Below are positions 8,931 through 16,728 of a DNA stretch of 64,000 nt, in pieces. Below the pieces are notes generated by a model. It had not been told where the DNA came from. It searched no databases and worked only from the letters and a program-made list of their open reading frames with translations. The stretch spans positions 61,724 through 125,723 of the forward strand of contig UQLW01000004.1 of the NCBI GenBank assembly GCA_900542005.1, read 5' to 3'. Every line of letters begins with the position of its first letter. The stretch's first letter is position 1. The DNA comes from an uncultured Eubacteriales bacterium. GTDB lineage: Bacteria; Bacillota; Clostridia; Christensenellales; UMGS416. Made by a program: the position numbers and the translations under genes.

Positions 8931-9680
8931 ATGTACGTAGAAAAGTATTTCAGCGAGGTCCAGAAGGTCATGGACGAAGTCCTCAAGACCCAAAAGGACA
9001 AGATGGAGCAGGCTGCCGCCAAGCTGGTGGAAACCTGTGAGAAGGGCGGCCGTATCTTCTTCTTTGGCTGCACCCATGCCGGCATCCTCTCTCAGGAAGC
9101 CTTTTACCGCACCGGCGGCCTGGTGGTCGTCAACCCCATCCTCCCGCCGGGACTGACCTGCGATGTCGTGCCGATCACCCTGACCAGCCAGATGGAACGC
9201 ATCGACGGCTATGGCGCCAAGGTGGCCGACGCCGCCGGCATCGGCGCGGGCGATCTCGTCTTTATCCATTCGGTATCCGGCCGCAACGCTGTACCTGTGG
9301 ACATGGCCATGCATGTGCGCGAGAAGGGCGCCTATGTAATCGCGATCACCTCGATCCAGTATTCCGAGGCTTCCAGCCCCCGTGCCAAGTGCGGCAAGCG
9401 CCTCTTTGAGGCCGCCGATCTGGTCATCGATAACTGCGGCACCTTTGGCGACGCGCTGGTGCAGGTCGGCGACTTCCCCCAGAAGGTGGCTCCCTCCTCC
9501 ACGGTCGTGGGCTCCTCCATTGTGAACGCCATTGTGGCCGAGTCGGTCTACCTCTTCCTGGAGAAGGGCATTGAGCCTCCGGTCTTCATGAGCGCTAACA
9601 TCGACGGCGGCGATGCCTACAACGCCAAGATGCTGGAGAAATACAGCGACAAGATCACCTATATGGGCTCCGCCAAATAA
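8931..9680 (+). CDS. SIS-domain sugar isomerase family protein
   Basis: A 249-residue SIS (sugar isomerase) domain protein. The Rossmann-like core shows GGRIFFFGCTHAGILSQE (residues 35-52) and the phosphosugar-binding stretch VFIHSVSGRNAVPVDMA (about 105-121), then YVIAITS. The family includes regulators and isomerases acting on glucosamine-6-phosphate or related phospho-amino sugars. It starts 1 nt after the kinase stop, so kinase and isomerase are made together. This fits phosphorylation followed by isomerisation or ether cleavage of a liberated sugar. A strong terminator closes the operon. Confidence 0.82.
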   Translation: MYVEKYFSEVQKVMDEVLKTQKDKMEQAAAKLVETCEKGGRIFFFGCTHAGILSQEAFYRTGGLVVVNPILPPGLTCDVVPITLTSQMERIDGYGAKVADAAGIGAGDLVFIHSVSGRNAVPVDMAMHVREKGAYVIAITSIQYSEASSPRAKCGKRLFEAADLVIDNCGTFGDALVQVGDFPQKVAPSSTVVGSSIVNAIVAESVYLFLEKGIEPPVFMSANIDGGDAYNAKMLEKYSDKITYMGSAK

Positions 9681-9693
9681 AAGGCGCACCGCA

Positions 9694-9721
9694 AACCCGG
9701 CTAAACCAGCCGGGTTTTTTT
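9694..9721 (+). terminator. Terminator of the DUF4838-kinase-SIS operon
   Basis: Stem AACCCGGCT/AGCCGGGTT with loop AAACC is followed by TTTTTT. Confidence 0.92.
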
Positions 9722-9757
9722 ATCCCGCTCTTGCTGGCAGCAAGAAAGCCATAGCCC

Positions 9758-9931
9758 ATTCCGGAATACCTCAGGCTGGTCCTGCGGCGCTTTATGCCCG
9801 GGGATTACCCCGCCATGTTTTATGATTGCCGGAGCGGCTTTGACGTGTGGAAGATGGCCAACTATCCGCCCATACGAACCCTGGAGGATATGGGCCGTTC
9901 CGCCGGACTGTCCACCGCCGGAAGGTTTTGA
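9758..9931 (+). pseudogene. GNAT acetyltransferase remnant (N-terminal piece)
   Basis: One frame reads LRLVLRRFMPGDYPAMF, a spacer, then VWKMANYPPIRTLEDMGR and a stop at 9929. This matches the start of RimJ/RimL-type GNAT acetyltransferases, which run RLxLRRFxxxDxxxMF and later a WPPHxxLEDT-like stretch. A stop codon at 9752-9754 precedes it, no start codon is usable, and the catalytic acetyl-CoA loop is absent. It sits exactly at the left edge of the AT-rich island, so the gene was probably cut by insertion or deletion there. No matching C-terminal half was found to the right. Confidence 0.55.
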
Positions 9932-10080
9932 TAGTATCTCATAAGGAAGTAAGAAGATCCGATGCAGGAACCGGTGTGTTAAATCATGCCAGTTCTAATT
10001 GGTTTAGGGCATCCTTCCGATCTTCAAAGGAAGAGGATTTATCCCGCTTAAGGAAAACTTCTCATATTGCTGAGAAAGTT

Positions 10081-10215
10081 TTAATACCGGCCACTAGACA
10101 GCTTGTCCAGCATATTTTCCTCATAGTATTCCATGCGTAGTGCTTCCGCAAGCCGACGCACAGGTTTCCGGCTGCCGCTTCCTGGCTCTCCACCCATCGC
10201 TATAATTTCATTCAT
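10081..10215 (-). pseudogene. Truncated cytidylate-kinase-like gene
   Basis: A 44-codon frame with an ATG at 10215 and a stop at 10081. The opening MNEIIAMGGEPGSGSRKPVR and RLAEALRMEYYEENMLDKL resemble cytidylate-kinase-like proteins, whose start is normally IIxIGREFGSGGRExGRRLAE followed by YYDKEI. The P-loop is degraded (GGEPGSGSRK), and about three quarters of the protein is missing. It lies 16 nt downstream of the MATE gene on the same strand, a neighbour order I recall from intact Clostridia loci. The 150 bases further left (9932-10080) hold no recognisable gene. Confidence 0.6.
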
Positions 10216-10231
10216 ATAAATCCTTCAATTC

Positions 10232-11569
10232 CTAATATAGTAATTTGCCCTTTTGCTTCATTCTCCCATTTATGGTCGTTAAACAAATGACAGTAACAAC
10301 CGTTACGATCAATTCTGTCAAAACAATTGCCCACCAAATCCCGCTTAATCCAAGCCAAAGTGGAAGCAAATACAACAAAATTGCACTTATCACAACGCCT
10401 CTTAATAAAGTAAGTGCGGATGATATCCGAGTACGCATAATGGACTGAAAGTAGAAAGTTGCCCAAATATTGATTCCCATGAACAGGAACGAAATAAAAT
10501 AAGTTCTGACGATACCCGGTGCAGCCTTTAACACAGCAGGGGTTGTTTTGACAAAAAACTGTACGATCTGCGTCGGAAACAAAATGCCACCCAAAGTAAA
10601 TACGATCCCCATTCCAAGAACAGTTCCTATGGAAATGCGCCGTATCTGTGAAATGCGCACCATTTGTCCCGCACCATAGTTGTTTGTGATGATCGGCTGT
10701 ATCGCCTGCCCTACGCCTGTAAACATATGCTGAAACATACCGGAACAGGAAAGCACAACACTAAAAACCGCCAAAGGCACCTCACCGCCGTATTGCATAA
10801 TTTGATTATTCAGAATACAGGTTAGCACAATAAAGGCAAACTCCAATACAGACGCGCTAAAACCAGATGTAACGGTTTTCCATAGTGCATTTAATAATTT
10901 CCAGGGCTTTACCAACCGCAATTTGCATTTTTTAGTGAATAAGTAGGCACACAGGATTAAAGCTTGGATTACCGTCCCCCCGGCAGTAGCAATAGCCGCC
11001 CCCGCCATGCCCATGTTCATGGGGAATACCAAAAACCAATCTCCAAACACATTAAAAACACCGCCTGCGACCACGGCCCACATCGCAAAATTAGGCGCGC
11101 CATCGCAGCGCACCATACAGGCAAGATAAGCTGATAAGATAAAAAATGGAAAAGTCCAAATTATCCAATTTCCATATTCGAGCACAAGCGGCATGAGCGT
11201 TTCGTTTGCACCGAACAATGTAAATATCTCTTCCTTAAAAGCTGCAGTCAGCACCCATACGATAACGCTTAAAACGAGTGTCAATAAAAATGACGCAGTA
11301 TAGTATGCATTTGCTTTTTCTGGTTCACCTTCGCCTTGAGCCTTTCCAAAGCGTACCGATCCGCCAATACCACCTAAAAAACCAAACAGGCTTGTAACCC
11401 CTAATATCGGGAACACAATAGCTCCTGCTGCCGCTCCATTCGGCCCTACGCCCTGCCCAATTGCAACGGTATCAACAAAACTATAGATAGTCGTAACCAT
11501 AGCCGAAAAAAGCGAGGGCCACAAAAATTTTGCATACAGCGTGGTTACTTTTCCTTTCAGCAAATCCAT
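10232..11569 (-). CDS. MATE family multidrug efflux protein
   Basis: A 445-residue protein with about twelve membrane helices in two similar halves, as expected for MATE exporters (about 450 residues). It starts MDLLKGKVTTLYAKFLWPSL and contains GANETLMPLVLEYGNWI and VGQAIQPIITNNYGAGQ, conserved in DinF/NorM-like Clostridia proteins. It would export cationic drugs or dyes using a Na+ or H+ gradient. TAGGAGAG precedes the ATG. Codon use and base composition are clearly more AT-rich than the surroundings. It is divergent from a MerR-type regulator, and its promoter has the 19-bp spacer typical of MerR targets. Confidence 0.93.
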   Translation of the reverse strand: MDLLKGKVTTLYAKFLWPSLFSAMVTTIYSFVDTVAIGQGVGPNGAAAGAIVFPILGVTSLFGFLGGIGGSVRFGKAQGEGEPEKANAYYTASFLLTLVLSVIVWVLTAAFKEEIFTLFGANETLMPLVLEYGNWIIWTFPFFILSAYLACMVRCDGAPNFAMWAVVAGGVFNVFGDWFLVFPMNMGMAGAAIATAGGTVIQALILCAYLFTKKCKLRLVKPWKLLNALWKTVTSGFSASVLEFAFIVLTCILNNQIMQYGGEVPLAVFSVVLSCSGMFQHMFTGVGQAIQPIITNNYGAGQMVRISQIRRISIGTVLGMGIVFTLGGILFPTQIVQFFVKTTPAVLKAAPGIVRTYFISFLFMGINIWATFYFQSIMRTRISSALTLLRGVVISAILLYLLPLWLGLSGIWWAIVLTELIVTVVTVICLTTINGRMKQKGKLLY

Positions 11570-11595
11570 AAACGCACTCTCCTATCGTCAGATTA

Positions 11596-11650
11596 TTGAC
11601 TTTGGTCTCATATCTCTGTACTATAAAGTCTAATATGATATGAGAGTCAA
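11596..11650. promoter_or_regulatory. Face-to-face overlapping promoters of MATE and merR-type genes with an inverted repeat
   Basis: Minus strand, towards MATE: TTGACT (11645-11650), 19-bp spacer, TATAGT (11620-11625). Plus strand, towards the regulator: TTGACT (11596-11601), 20-bp spacer, TATAAA (11622-11627). The two -10 boxes overlap. CTCATATC and GATATGAG form an inverted repeat inside the region. A 19-bp spacer is the hallmark of promoters untwisted by MerR-family activators. Confidence 0.75.
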
Positions 11651-11667
11651 GAGAGGAAAGAAGAATT

Positions 11668-12465
11668 TTGGATAGAAAGAGTTTGTTCTCAATCGGCAAA
11701 CTTTCAAGGCTGACAGGTGTTCACATACAATCTCTGCGGTATTATGAAGAGTTGGGAATATTAAAGCCCGCATATGTCGATCCTGATAGTTTATATCGAT
11801 ACTACACTTTTGCACATATGCGAATAGTGGAGGCAATCCAATACTGTGCTGACTTAGATATACCCCTTAAGCGGTTTAAGGATTTTATTTTGGAAAAAGA
11901 AGAGGAGATAGACTATGCAAAGCTAATCACATATGGGAAGGAAATCACCTATCAAAAAATGCGGCGGCTGGAAACCCGGCTTCAATTTCTGGAGAGTGTG
12001 CAAGAAGAAATCGATCATGCGGAAACCTGCTATTCTAAACAAGCTCTTTCCTGCCATATGAAAGAAAAGGTTTGTTGGACAATGCCATATAACGGGACAC
12101 AATCCAGTCCTGATTTCCATTCTGCAATATACCGCCTAATCTTGGACATAGAAAACAATGGTTTTCACGCCGGCTATAATCATGGACAATTCCTATTGTG
12201 TAAGGGAGATCGTCAAGAGTCCTATATTTTTATTGATCTTCGAGACACAAACAAGTCATTTGAAAGTTACCCGCAAATCGTACACCTTCCAGCCGGTGAA
12301 TACTTGTGCATGGTATCAAGGGAAAGTCAAATTGAAAAAGCGCCCGAAATTTTCCCGGATTTGTTTGCAATTCAATACGATAAAATTGTTATATCAGTTG
12401 AAATGTTCACCGAAAAAGTGAATTATTCATCTCCTATATATGAAATCCGCTGTTTGCTTCCCTAA
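11668..12465 (+). CDS. MerR family transcriptional regulator (BmrR-like)
   Basis: A 265-residue protein starting at a TTG (11668) after GAGAGGAAAG. Residues about 5-75 are a MerR winged helix (FSIGKLSRLTGVHIQSLRYY, EELGILKPAYVDPDSLYRYY), followed by a coiled-coil dimer helix (about 80-125). The C-terminal 130 residues resemble the GyrI-like drug-binding domain of BmrR/TipA regulators. It should sense a drug and activate the divergent MATE gene by twisting its 19-bp-spaced promoter. It has the same AT-rich composition as the MATE gene, so the pair was probably acquired together. Confidence 0.9.
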   Translation: MDRKSLFSIGKLSRLTGVHIQSLRYYEELGILKPAYVDPDSLYRYYTFAHMRIVEAIQYCADLDIPLKRFKDFILEKEEEIDYAKLITYGKEITYQKMRRLETRLQFLESVQEEIDHAETCYSKQALSCHMKEKVCWTMPYNGTQSSPDFHSAIYRLILDIENNGFHAGYNHGQFLLCKGDRQESYIFIDLRDTNKSFESYPQIVHLPAGEYLCMVSRESQIEKAPEIFPDLFAIQYDKIVISVEMFTEKVNYSSPIYEIRCLLP

Positions 12466-12821
12466 AACGATTGTATGGAACTTCTTTATAACTTGATAAC
12501 CAGTTTAACTATTTATGTATTTCAATTTTATGGAAGAGTAATCCTAGCCATAACGCTTGTTGATGGAATAATCCCTAAGCTCCGAAGACCGCCATCTTCG
12601 GTAGCGGCTGCGCGCCCTCTAAACGTTATAAAATTTCATAACAAAAATTCTTTTTCTACGAAAAAAGCTCCATGTAAATGGTTTATCCATTCACATGGAG
12701 TTTTCTTATTTCCCATTTATTTGGCATAGGCCAGCTTTTTTGCGATACCCCATTATGTTGCATTTTCTTCCGGCGTTTTCACATCCCTACGCCCTTTAGC
12801 CCCTGCTCGCCTCATGGCCGT
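12466..12821. other. Gene-free stretch at right edge of the AT-rich island
   Basis: No convincing gene is present. The sequence shifts from AT-rich back to GC-rich here. It holds a 7-bp dyad CCGAAGA/TCTTCGG (12582-12588 with 12595-12601) and the bidirectional terminator described separately. The short open frames here lack ribosome sites and family likeness. Confidence 0.6.
12661..12708. terminator. Bidirectional terminator between converging merR-type and HAD genes
   Basis: The stem CTCCATGT-AAATGG/CCATT-CACATGGAG is followed by TTTTCTTATTT on the plus strand and by CTTTTTTCG on the minus strand. Confidence 0.8.
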
Positions 12822-13562
12822 CTATATGGCAGAAAGCGCCTGTATAAATTCACTCCATGACCGAATTTGCAAGTGATCAAAGGGTATGGTCAAGCCATCG
12901 TTCCGGTGATCCTCCGATCGCTTGGCGTCCGCAGCCTCGCCCGCATAAAACACGGGGAAAATCCCCGCCCCATGGGCGCCAAAGATGTCGGCGCTGATGC
13001 TGTCGCCGCAGTACCACACCTTGTCCGCGCTGCATCCGGATTTGCGCAGCGCTATCTCAAACAGCCGTTTATCGGGCTTACGGACAAGATAATCGCAGGA
13101 GCTCATCACAAACTCAAACCCATGGCGGGGAAAAAGCCTGGCCAGCCGCTGCTTGAGCGCCTCGCTGGACCAGCCGTTATTGCTGAGCACCGCCGTCCGT
13201 ATCCCCCTATCCTTCAGCGCATCCAGCATGCAGTCCGCATCCGCCATCTGCCTGCCCGGCGACGCCGCCGTCCAAAATGTCATCTCCTGCTCCAGCGGTG
13301 TCAGTGAGAACTGAATGCCCAGGCGTTCATATGCAAGGCGGTTAGCCGTTATGCAGGGGATATCACATCCCGCCGTTTTTCGTATTTGCTCCACGATCGA
13401 ATAGGCCCGATCGATCTCTTGGCGAATCTGGGCCAGGGTACACCCTTCCGGTATGCGCACAGCATGCTTAAGCAGCGCTTTCTCGCCGCGCAGCGGATCC
13501 CAGTCCGGATCGTATGCAAGGGTATGCCCATAGTCAAATATTACCATCTCCGGCTTTTTCAT
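12822..13562 (-). CDS. HAD superfamily hydrolase
   Basis: A 246-residue HAD protein. Motif I is VIFDYGHTLAYD: the nucleophile Asp is present but the usual second Asp (D-x-D) is replaced by Gly, as in a common Clostridia subfamily. Motif II is TAVLSNNGWSS, and motif III/IV is RKPDKRLFEIAL plus VWYCGDSISADIFGAHGAG. It probably acts on a phosphorylated metabolite, possibly not as an ordinary phosphatase. I chose the ATG at 13562; a GTG three codons upstream is the alternative. It is the last gene after galT and the D-threonine-aldolase-like gene. Confidence 0.82.
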   Translation of the reverse strand: MKKPEMVIFDYGHTLAYDPDWDPLRGEKALLKHAVRIPEGCTLAQIRQEIDRAYSIVEQIRKTAGCDIPCITANRLAYERLGIQFSLTPLEQEMTFWTAASPGRQMADADCMLDALKDRGIRTAVLSNNGWSSEALKQRLARLFPRHGFEFVMSSCDYLVRKPDKRLFEIALRKSGCSADKVWYCGDSISADIFGAHGAGIFPVFYAGEAADAKRSEDHRNDGLTIPFDHLQIRSWSEFIQALSAI

Positions 13563-13620
13563 GGCTAACACTCACTCCCGCCCTAGTCCGCCGTACCGCC
13601 CTTGCCTGGGAGGCCGCGGC

Positions 13621-14718
13621 CTAGCGGCTCTTGCCCCGGCCGGGCACTTCCATGGGCTCAAGCGTCCCGTCGGCCCGCTTGAGCACCACCTCATCCATCA
13701 GGTTCACGCAGGTGCAGATATGGTTAGGGATAAAGTAGAAGATCTCGCCGACGGCCGGATCCTCGCCGGGCGCCAGATCGGCCATGCCGTGCTCCTCGGA
13801 AAGGCGGGTCAGCCGAATGCCCGGATGGCCCACGCAGATACCGTAACGATCGAACCCATAGGGCTCGGTATGCAGGGGTGCATCGGCGGCGAATACCTTC
13901 ACCCCGCCGTCCACAATGGCCAGATCCGGCCCCGGCCGGGAGACCACCGTCACCGCCAGGAGGGCGGAGCATTCCGCCTCGCCGCACAGGCCATATTTTA
14001 TCTGCATCGCGTCGTTATACACATAGGTGCCGGGGCGCACCTCGGTCACGCCCGGTACCGCCGCGCAGGGCAGGGCCGTCGGCGTGGAGCCCACGCTGAC
14101 CTCCCGGATCTCCACACCCCGCTCCCGCAGCCGCTGGGCCAGGGACGCCATCAGCTCGCCCTCCTGCCGGCCCGCCGCCTCCAGGTCATGGGTGGGCCTG
14201 CCGGAGAGCAGCGCGCCCCGGAAGGTAAAAATACCCGTTACGCGCAGCCCAGGCAGCGCGGCAATCGCGCAAATCGCCTCCTCCGCCCGGTCATAGCGGA
14301 TACCCGTGCGGCGCATGCCGGTATCCACCTCGCAGCGCAGCTCCAGGACAAGGCCTGCCTCCACCGCAGCCCTGGACAGGGCCTGCGCCCCGGCCAGGGA
14401 GTCGGCAGCGGCGATGAACCGCTTCACCCGGCGGGACAGGGCCAGCGCCCGGCGGATTTTATCCTCCCCGATTAGCGGATAGGCCATGAAGATATCCTCC
14501 AGCCCGCCATCGGCCATGACCTCAGCCTCGCCCAGCTTGGCGACCGTGATACCCGCGGCCCCCGCCTGCACCTGCAGCCGGGCCCAATAGGGCGATTTGT
14601 GGGTCTTGATATGGGGCCGCATGGCGCAGCCCGTGGCGGCAATGCGGCGGGCCATCGTCTCAATGTTGGCCCGGGTTTTCTCTTCGTCCACCACCAGGCA
14701 GGGCGTATTGATCGTCAT
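13621..14718 (-). CDS. D-threonine aldolase/D-serine dehydratase family PLP enzyme
   Basis: A 365-residue alanine-racemase-fold protein starting MTINTPCLVVDEEKTRANI. The PLP lysine lies in the diagnostic RPHIKTHKSPYWARLQ, followed by GITVAKLGEAEVMADGGL, both family signatures. Near the C-terminus, IPNHICTCVNLMDEVV carries the His and Cys that bind the divalent metal in D-threonine aldolases and eukaryotic-type D-serine dehydratases. It acts on a D-3-hydroxy amino acid in the cytoplasm. The ATG at 14718 follows the galT stop by 13 nt, so an upstream in-frame extension overlapping galT was rejected. How it relates to galactose use is unclear. Confidence 0.88.
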   Translation of the reverse strand: MTINTPCLVVDEEKTRANIETMARRIAATGCAMRPHIKTHKSPYWARLQVQAGAAGITVAKLGEAEVMADGGLEDIFMAYPLIGEDKIRRALALSRRVKRFIAAADSLAGAQALSRAAVEAGLVLELRCEVDTGMRRTGIRYDRAEEAICAIAALPGLRVTGIFTFRGALLSGRPTHDLEAAGRQEGELMASLAQRLRERGVEIREVSVGSTPTALPCAAVPGVTEVRPGTYVYNDAMQIKYGLCGEAECSALLAVTVVSRPGPDLAIVDGGVKVFAADAPLHTEPYGFDRYGICVGHPGIRLTRLSEEHGMADLAPGEDPAVGEIFYFIPNHICTCVNLMDEVVLKRADGTLEPMEVPGRGKSR

Positions 14719-14731
14719 CCTAAGCTTCCCC

Positions 14732-16261
14732 CTAAAATGCGGCGCCGCAGGCGGCCAGGTAGTCCCGCAGCCCTTGCTGCCCATCGTCGTCCTCCTTGAA
14801 TACTGCGCAGTCCTTCAGCACCTGCACACAGATATCACCCACCTCCCGGCGGATCTCAGCCCGGGCCTGCTCCAGCGCCGGCGCGGGCCGCTCCATCAGC
14901 GTCCGCATCCAGGGCAGATGCTTATTCAGCGGGTGATCGGCGCTTTCAATGTCGCTGGGCATGGCCTCCAGCCCCGCCCAGATCCGCGCCACGGCCTCCA
15001 GCTCCTTCTCCAGGCGCCCCGGCAGGATGAACAGGCCCATCACCTCAATCAGGCCGATATTCTCCTTTTTGATGTGGTGCAGCTGCGGATGGGGATGGTA
15101 GAGCCCCAGGGGATATTGCTCGCTGGTTACATTATTGCGCAGTACCAGGTCCATTTCATAGATCGCGCCCCGCCGCCGCAGGATGGGTGTGAAGGTGTTG
15201 TGGGGCGTGCCGTCGGGATCCTGGGCCAGGATATCCCGGTCCGGGTCCGAATAGCGCCACCAGGCCTCGTGCAGGTGGTCGGCCGCATCCAGCAGCCGGC
15301 TCCGGTCAGCCGTCGACAGGCGCATCACCGTCATGGGCCAATCCAGCACCGCCCCATGGATGTCCGGATACTCCCTCAGGGTAAAGGAAAACTTTTCCAG
15401 CGCCCTGGCCATGGGCAGCTCAAAGCGGCCGCCCTGGAAATGGTCATGGTTCAGGATCGAGCCGCCGACAACCGGCAAGCCCGCGTTGGAGCCGATAAAG
15501 TAATGGGGAAATTGGTCAGAGAAGTCCAGCAGCCGGTTAAAGGAGGCGCGGCACACCTTCATGGGCACATGCTCGCCCTTGAACACGATGCAATGCTCCG
15601 GATAATAGACATAGGGCGAATATTGGAAATACCACTGTTCGCCGCCCAGGGCGACAGGGATGATCCGAAGGCTCTGGCGGGCCGGGAAGTTCAGCCGTCC
15701 GGCATAGCCCTCGTTTTCCTGGCAGAGCATGCAGGCCGGATAGCCCGAGGCCGGGGCGTTTTTCAGCTTGGCGATCTCCTTGGGGTCCTTCTCCGGCTTG
15801 GAAAGGTTAATGGTGATGGTCAGCTCGCCATAGGGGCTTTCATGCTGCCAGGCGATATTGCGGGCAATCTGGTCCACCCGGATATAATTGCCGGCGCGGC
15901 ACAGCCCATAGAACCAATCGGTGGCCGCTTGGATCCCCTCCGTATCCCGCAGATCAAAGAACTGGCGGCGGATCTGGGAGGGCCGGGGCAGCAGCGCGCC
16001 CATCAACCGGGTATCGTACAGCTCCCGCTCGGTCTGCGTGTCGCCTACCAGGCCGCGGGCCACAGCGTCATCCACCAGCGGCTTGAGAATGGAGGTAGCT
16101 GTCTCCGGCAGGGGGCCGGAGGGCTTTTCCTCCCCCGGCGCATCCAGCCCCAGGATATCCAGCAGCTGATTGCGGGCAAAGACCACGTCCGCTTCGTCCA
16201 GCAGCCCCCTTGCCTGGCCGAACCGCAGCAATTCTTCCAGATAATAGGTGACAGACATCAT
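14732..16261 (-). CDS. galT: Class II galactose-1-phosphate uridylyltransferase
   Basis: A protein of about 509 residues, the size of the Firmicutes class II GalT family (class I enzymes are about 350). It transfers UMP from UDP-glucose to galactose-1-phosphate in the Leloir pathway. The active-site stretch GGSILNHDHFQGG contains the His-x-His-x-Gln catalytic histidine. RNQLLDILG near the N-terminus and YHPHPQLHHIKKENIGLIEVMG in the second half are family signatures. The ATG at 16261 or the next codon (16258) follows GGAAG. galK and galE are not nearby. The two genes behind it form an apparent operon. Confidence 0.93.
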   Translation of the reverse strand: MMSVTYYLEELLRFGQARGLLDEADVVFARNQLLDILGLDAPGEEKPSGPLPETATSILKPLVDDAVARGLVGDTQTERELYDTRLMGALLPRPSQIRRQFFDLRDTEGIQAATDWFYGLCRAGNYIRVDQIARNIAWQHESPYGELTITINLSKPEKDPKEIAKLKNAPASGYPACMLCQENEGYAGRLNFPARQSLRIIPVALGGEQWYFQYSPYVYYPEHCIVFKGEHVPMKVCRASFNRLLDFSDQFPHYFIGSNAGLPVVGGSILNHDHFQGGRFELPMARALEKFSFTLREYPDIHGAVLDWPMTVMRLSTADRSRLLDAADHLHEAWWRYSDPDRDILAQDPDGTPHNTFTPILRRRGAIYEMDLVLRNNVTSEQYPLGLYHPHPQLHHIKKENIGLIEVMGLFILPGRLEKELEAVARIWAGLEAMPSDIESADHPLNKHLPWMRTLMERPAPALEQARAEIRREVGDICVQVLKDCAVFKEDDDGQQGLRDYLAACGAAF

Positions 16262-16373
16262 AATATCTCTTCCTTTCCCCACTATAATTTGCTATACTAT
16301 GATTATAGCTTAAATTCTAACGCATGAAAAGAACCGATAGAGCCGGCAAAATGATTTAAGCAAAAAAATGCAA

Positions 16374-16403
16374 TTGACATTGATCATGGGTATAGCGTAT
16401 AAT
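16374..16403 (+). promoter_or_regulatory. Sigma-70-type promoter of rpsU
   Basis: TTGACA at 16374-16379, 18-bp spacer, TATAAT at 16398-16403. Both boxes are perfect consensus and lie about 65 nt ahead of the start codon. Confidence 0.85.
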
Positions 16404-16469
16404 GCATTATGTTGCCTGATGCTATGTCCCATCAGTCAATAAACCTTCAATTGAAGGGGGGGTAAGGAC

Positions 16470-16655
16470 ATGTCTGAGGTCCGCGTTGGAGAAAATGAAT
16501 CCTTGGAGAGCGCTCTGAAGCGTTTCAAGCGCAAGTGTGCTCGTTCCGGCGATCTGGCTGAGGTACGTAAGCGCGAGCATTACGAAAAGCCCAGCGTGAA
16601 GCGTCGTAAGAAGCAGGAAGCAGCCCGCCGCAAGCGCAGCCGCAAGTCCATGTAA
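16470..16655 (+). CDS. rpsU: 30S ribosomal protein S21
   Basis: A 61-residue, highly basic protein starting MSEVRVGENESLESALKRFK and containing KCARSGDLAEVRKREHYEKP, with a C-terminal Arg/Lys tail. This is the exact plan and length of bacterial S21, a small-subunit protein that helps initiation near the anti-Shine-Dalgarno end of 16S rRNA. GGGGGG precedes the ATG. It is monocistronic, with a consensus promoter and tandem terminators, as expected for a highly expressed gene. Confidence 0.97.
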   Translation: MSEVRVGENESLESALKRFKRKCARSGDLAEVRKREHYEKPSVKRRKKQEAARRKRSRKSM

Positions 16656-16671
16656 GGAAACACAGCGAATG

Positions 16672-16728
16672 GCCCGGTAGATCACTACCGGGCTTTTTCC
16701 TGTTCGGGGCAAAGGCCCCGCTTTTTTT
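16672..16728 (+). terminator. Tandem terminators after rpsU
   Basis: First stem GCCCGGTAG/CTACCGGGC then TTTTTCC (16672-16698). Second stem CGGGGC/GCCCCG then CTTTTTTTATTTTT (16704-16728). Confidence 0.9.

Noticed and set aside
9847..10140. 97-codon plus-strand frame across the island border
   Set aside because: It crosses the composition change, lacks a ribosome site and overlaps two better-supported gene remnants.
12475..12729. 84-codon plus-strand frame downstream of the MerR-type gene
   Set aside because: No ribosome site or domain likeness, and it runs through a bidirectional terminator.
14597..16327. Long open frame (576 codons) on the plus strand opposite galT
   Set aside because: It is antisense to a clear galT with intact active-site motifs. 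Its translation is His/Gln/Gly-rich without family likeness, a usual by-product of GC-rich coding DNA.
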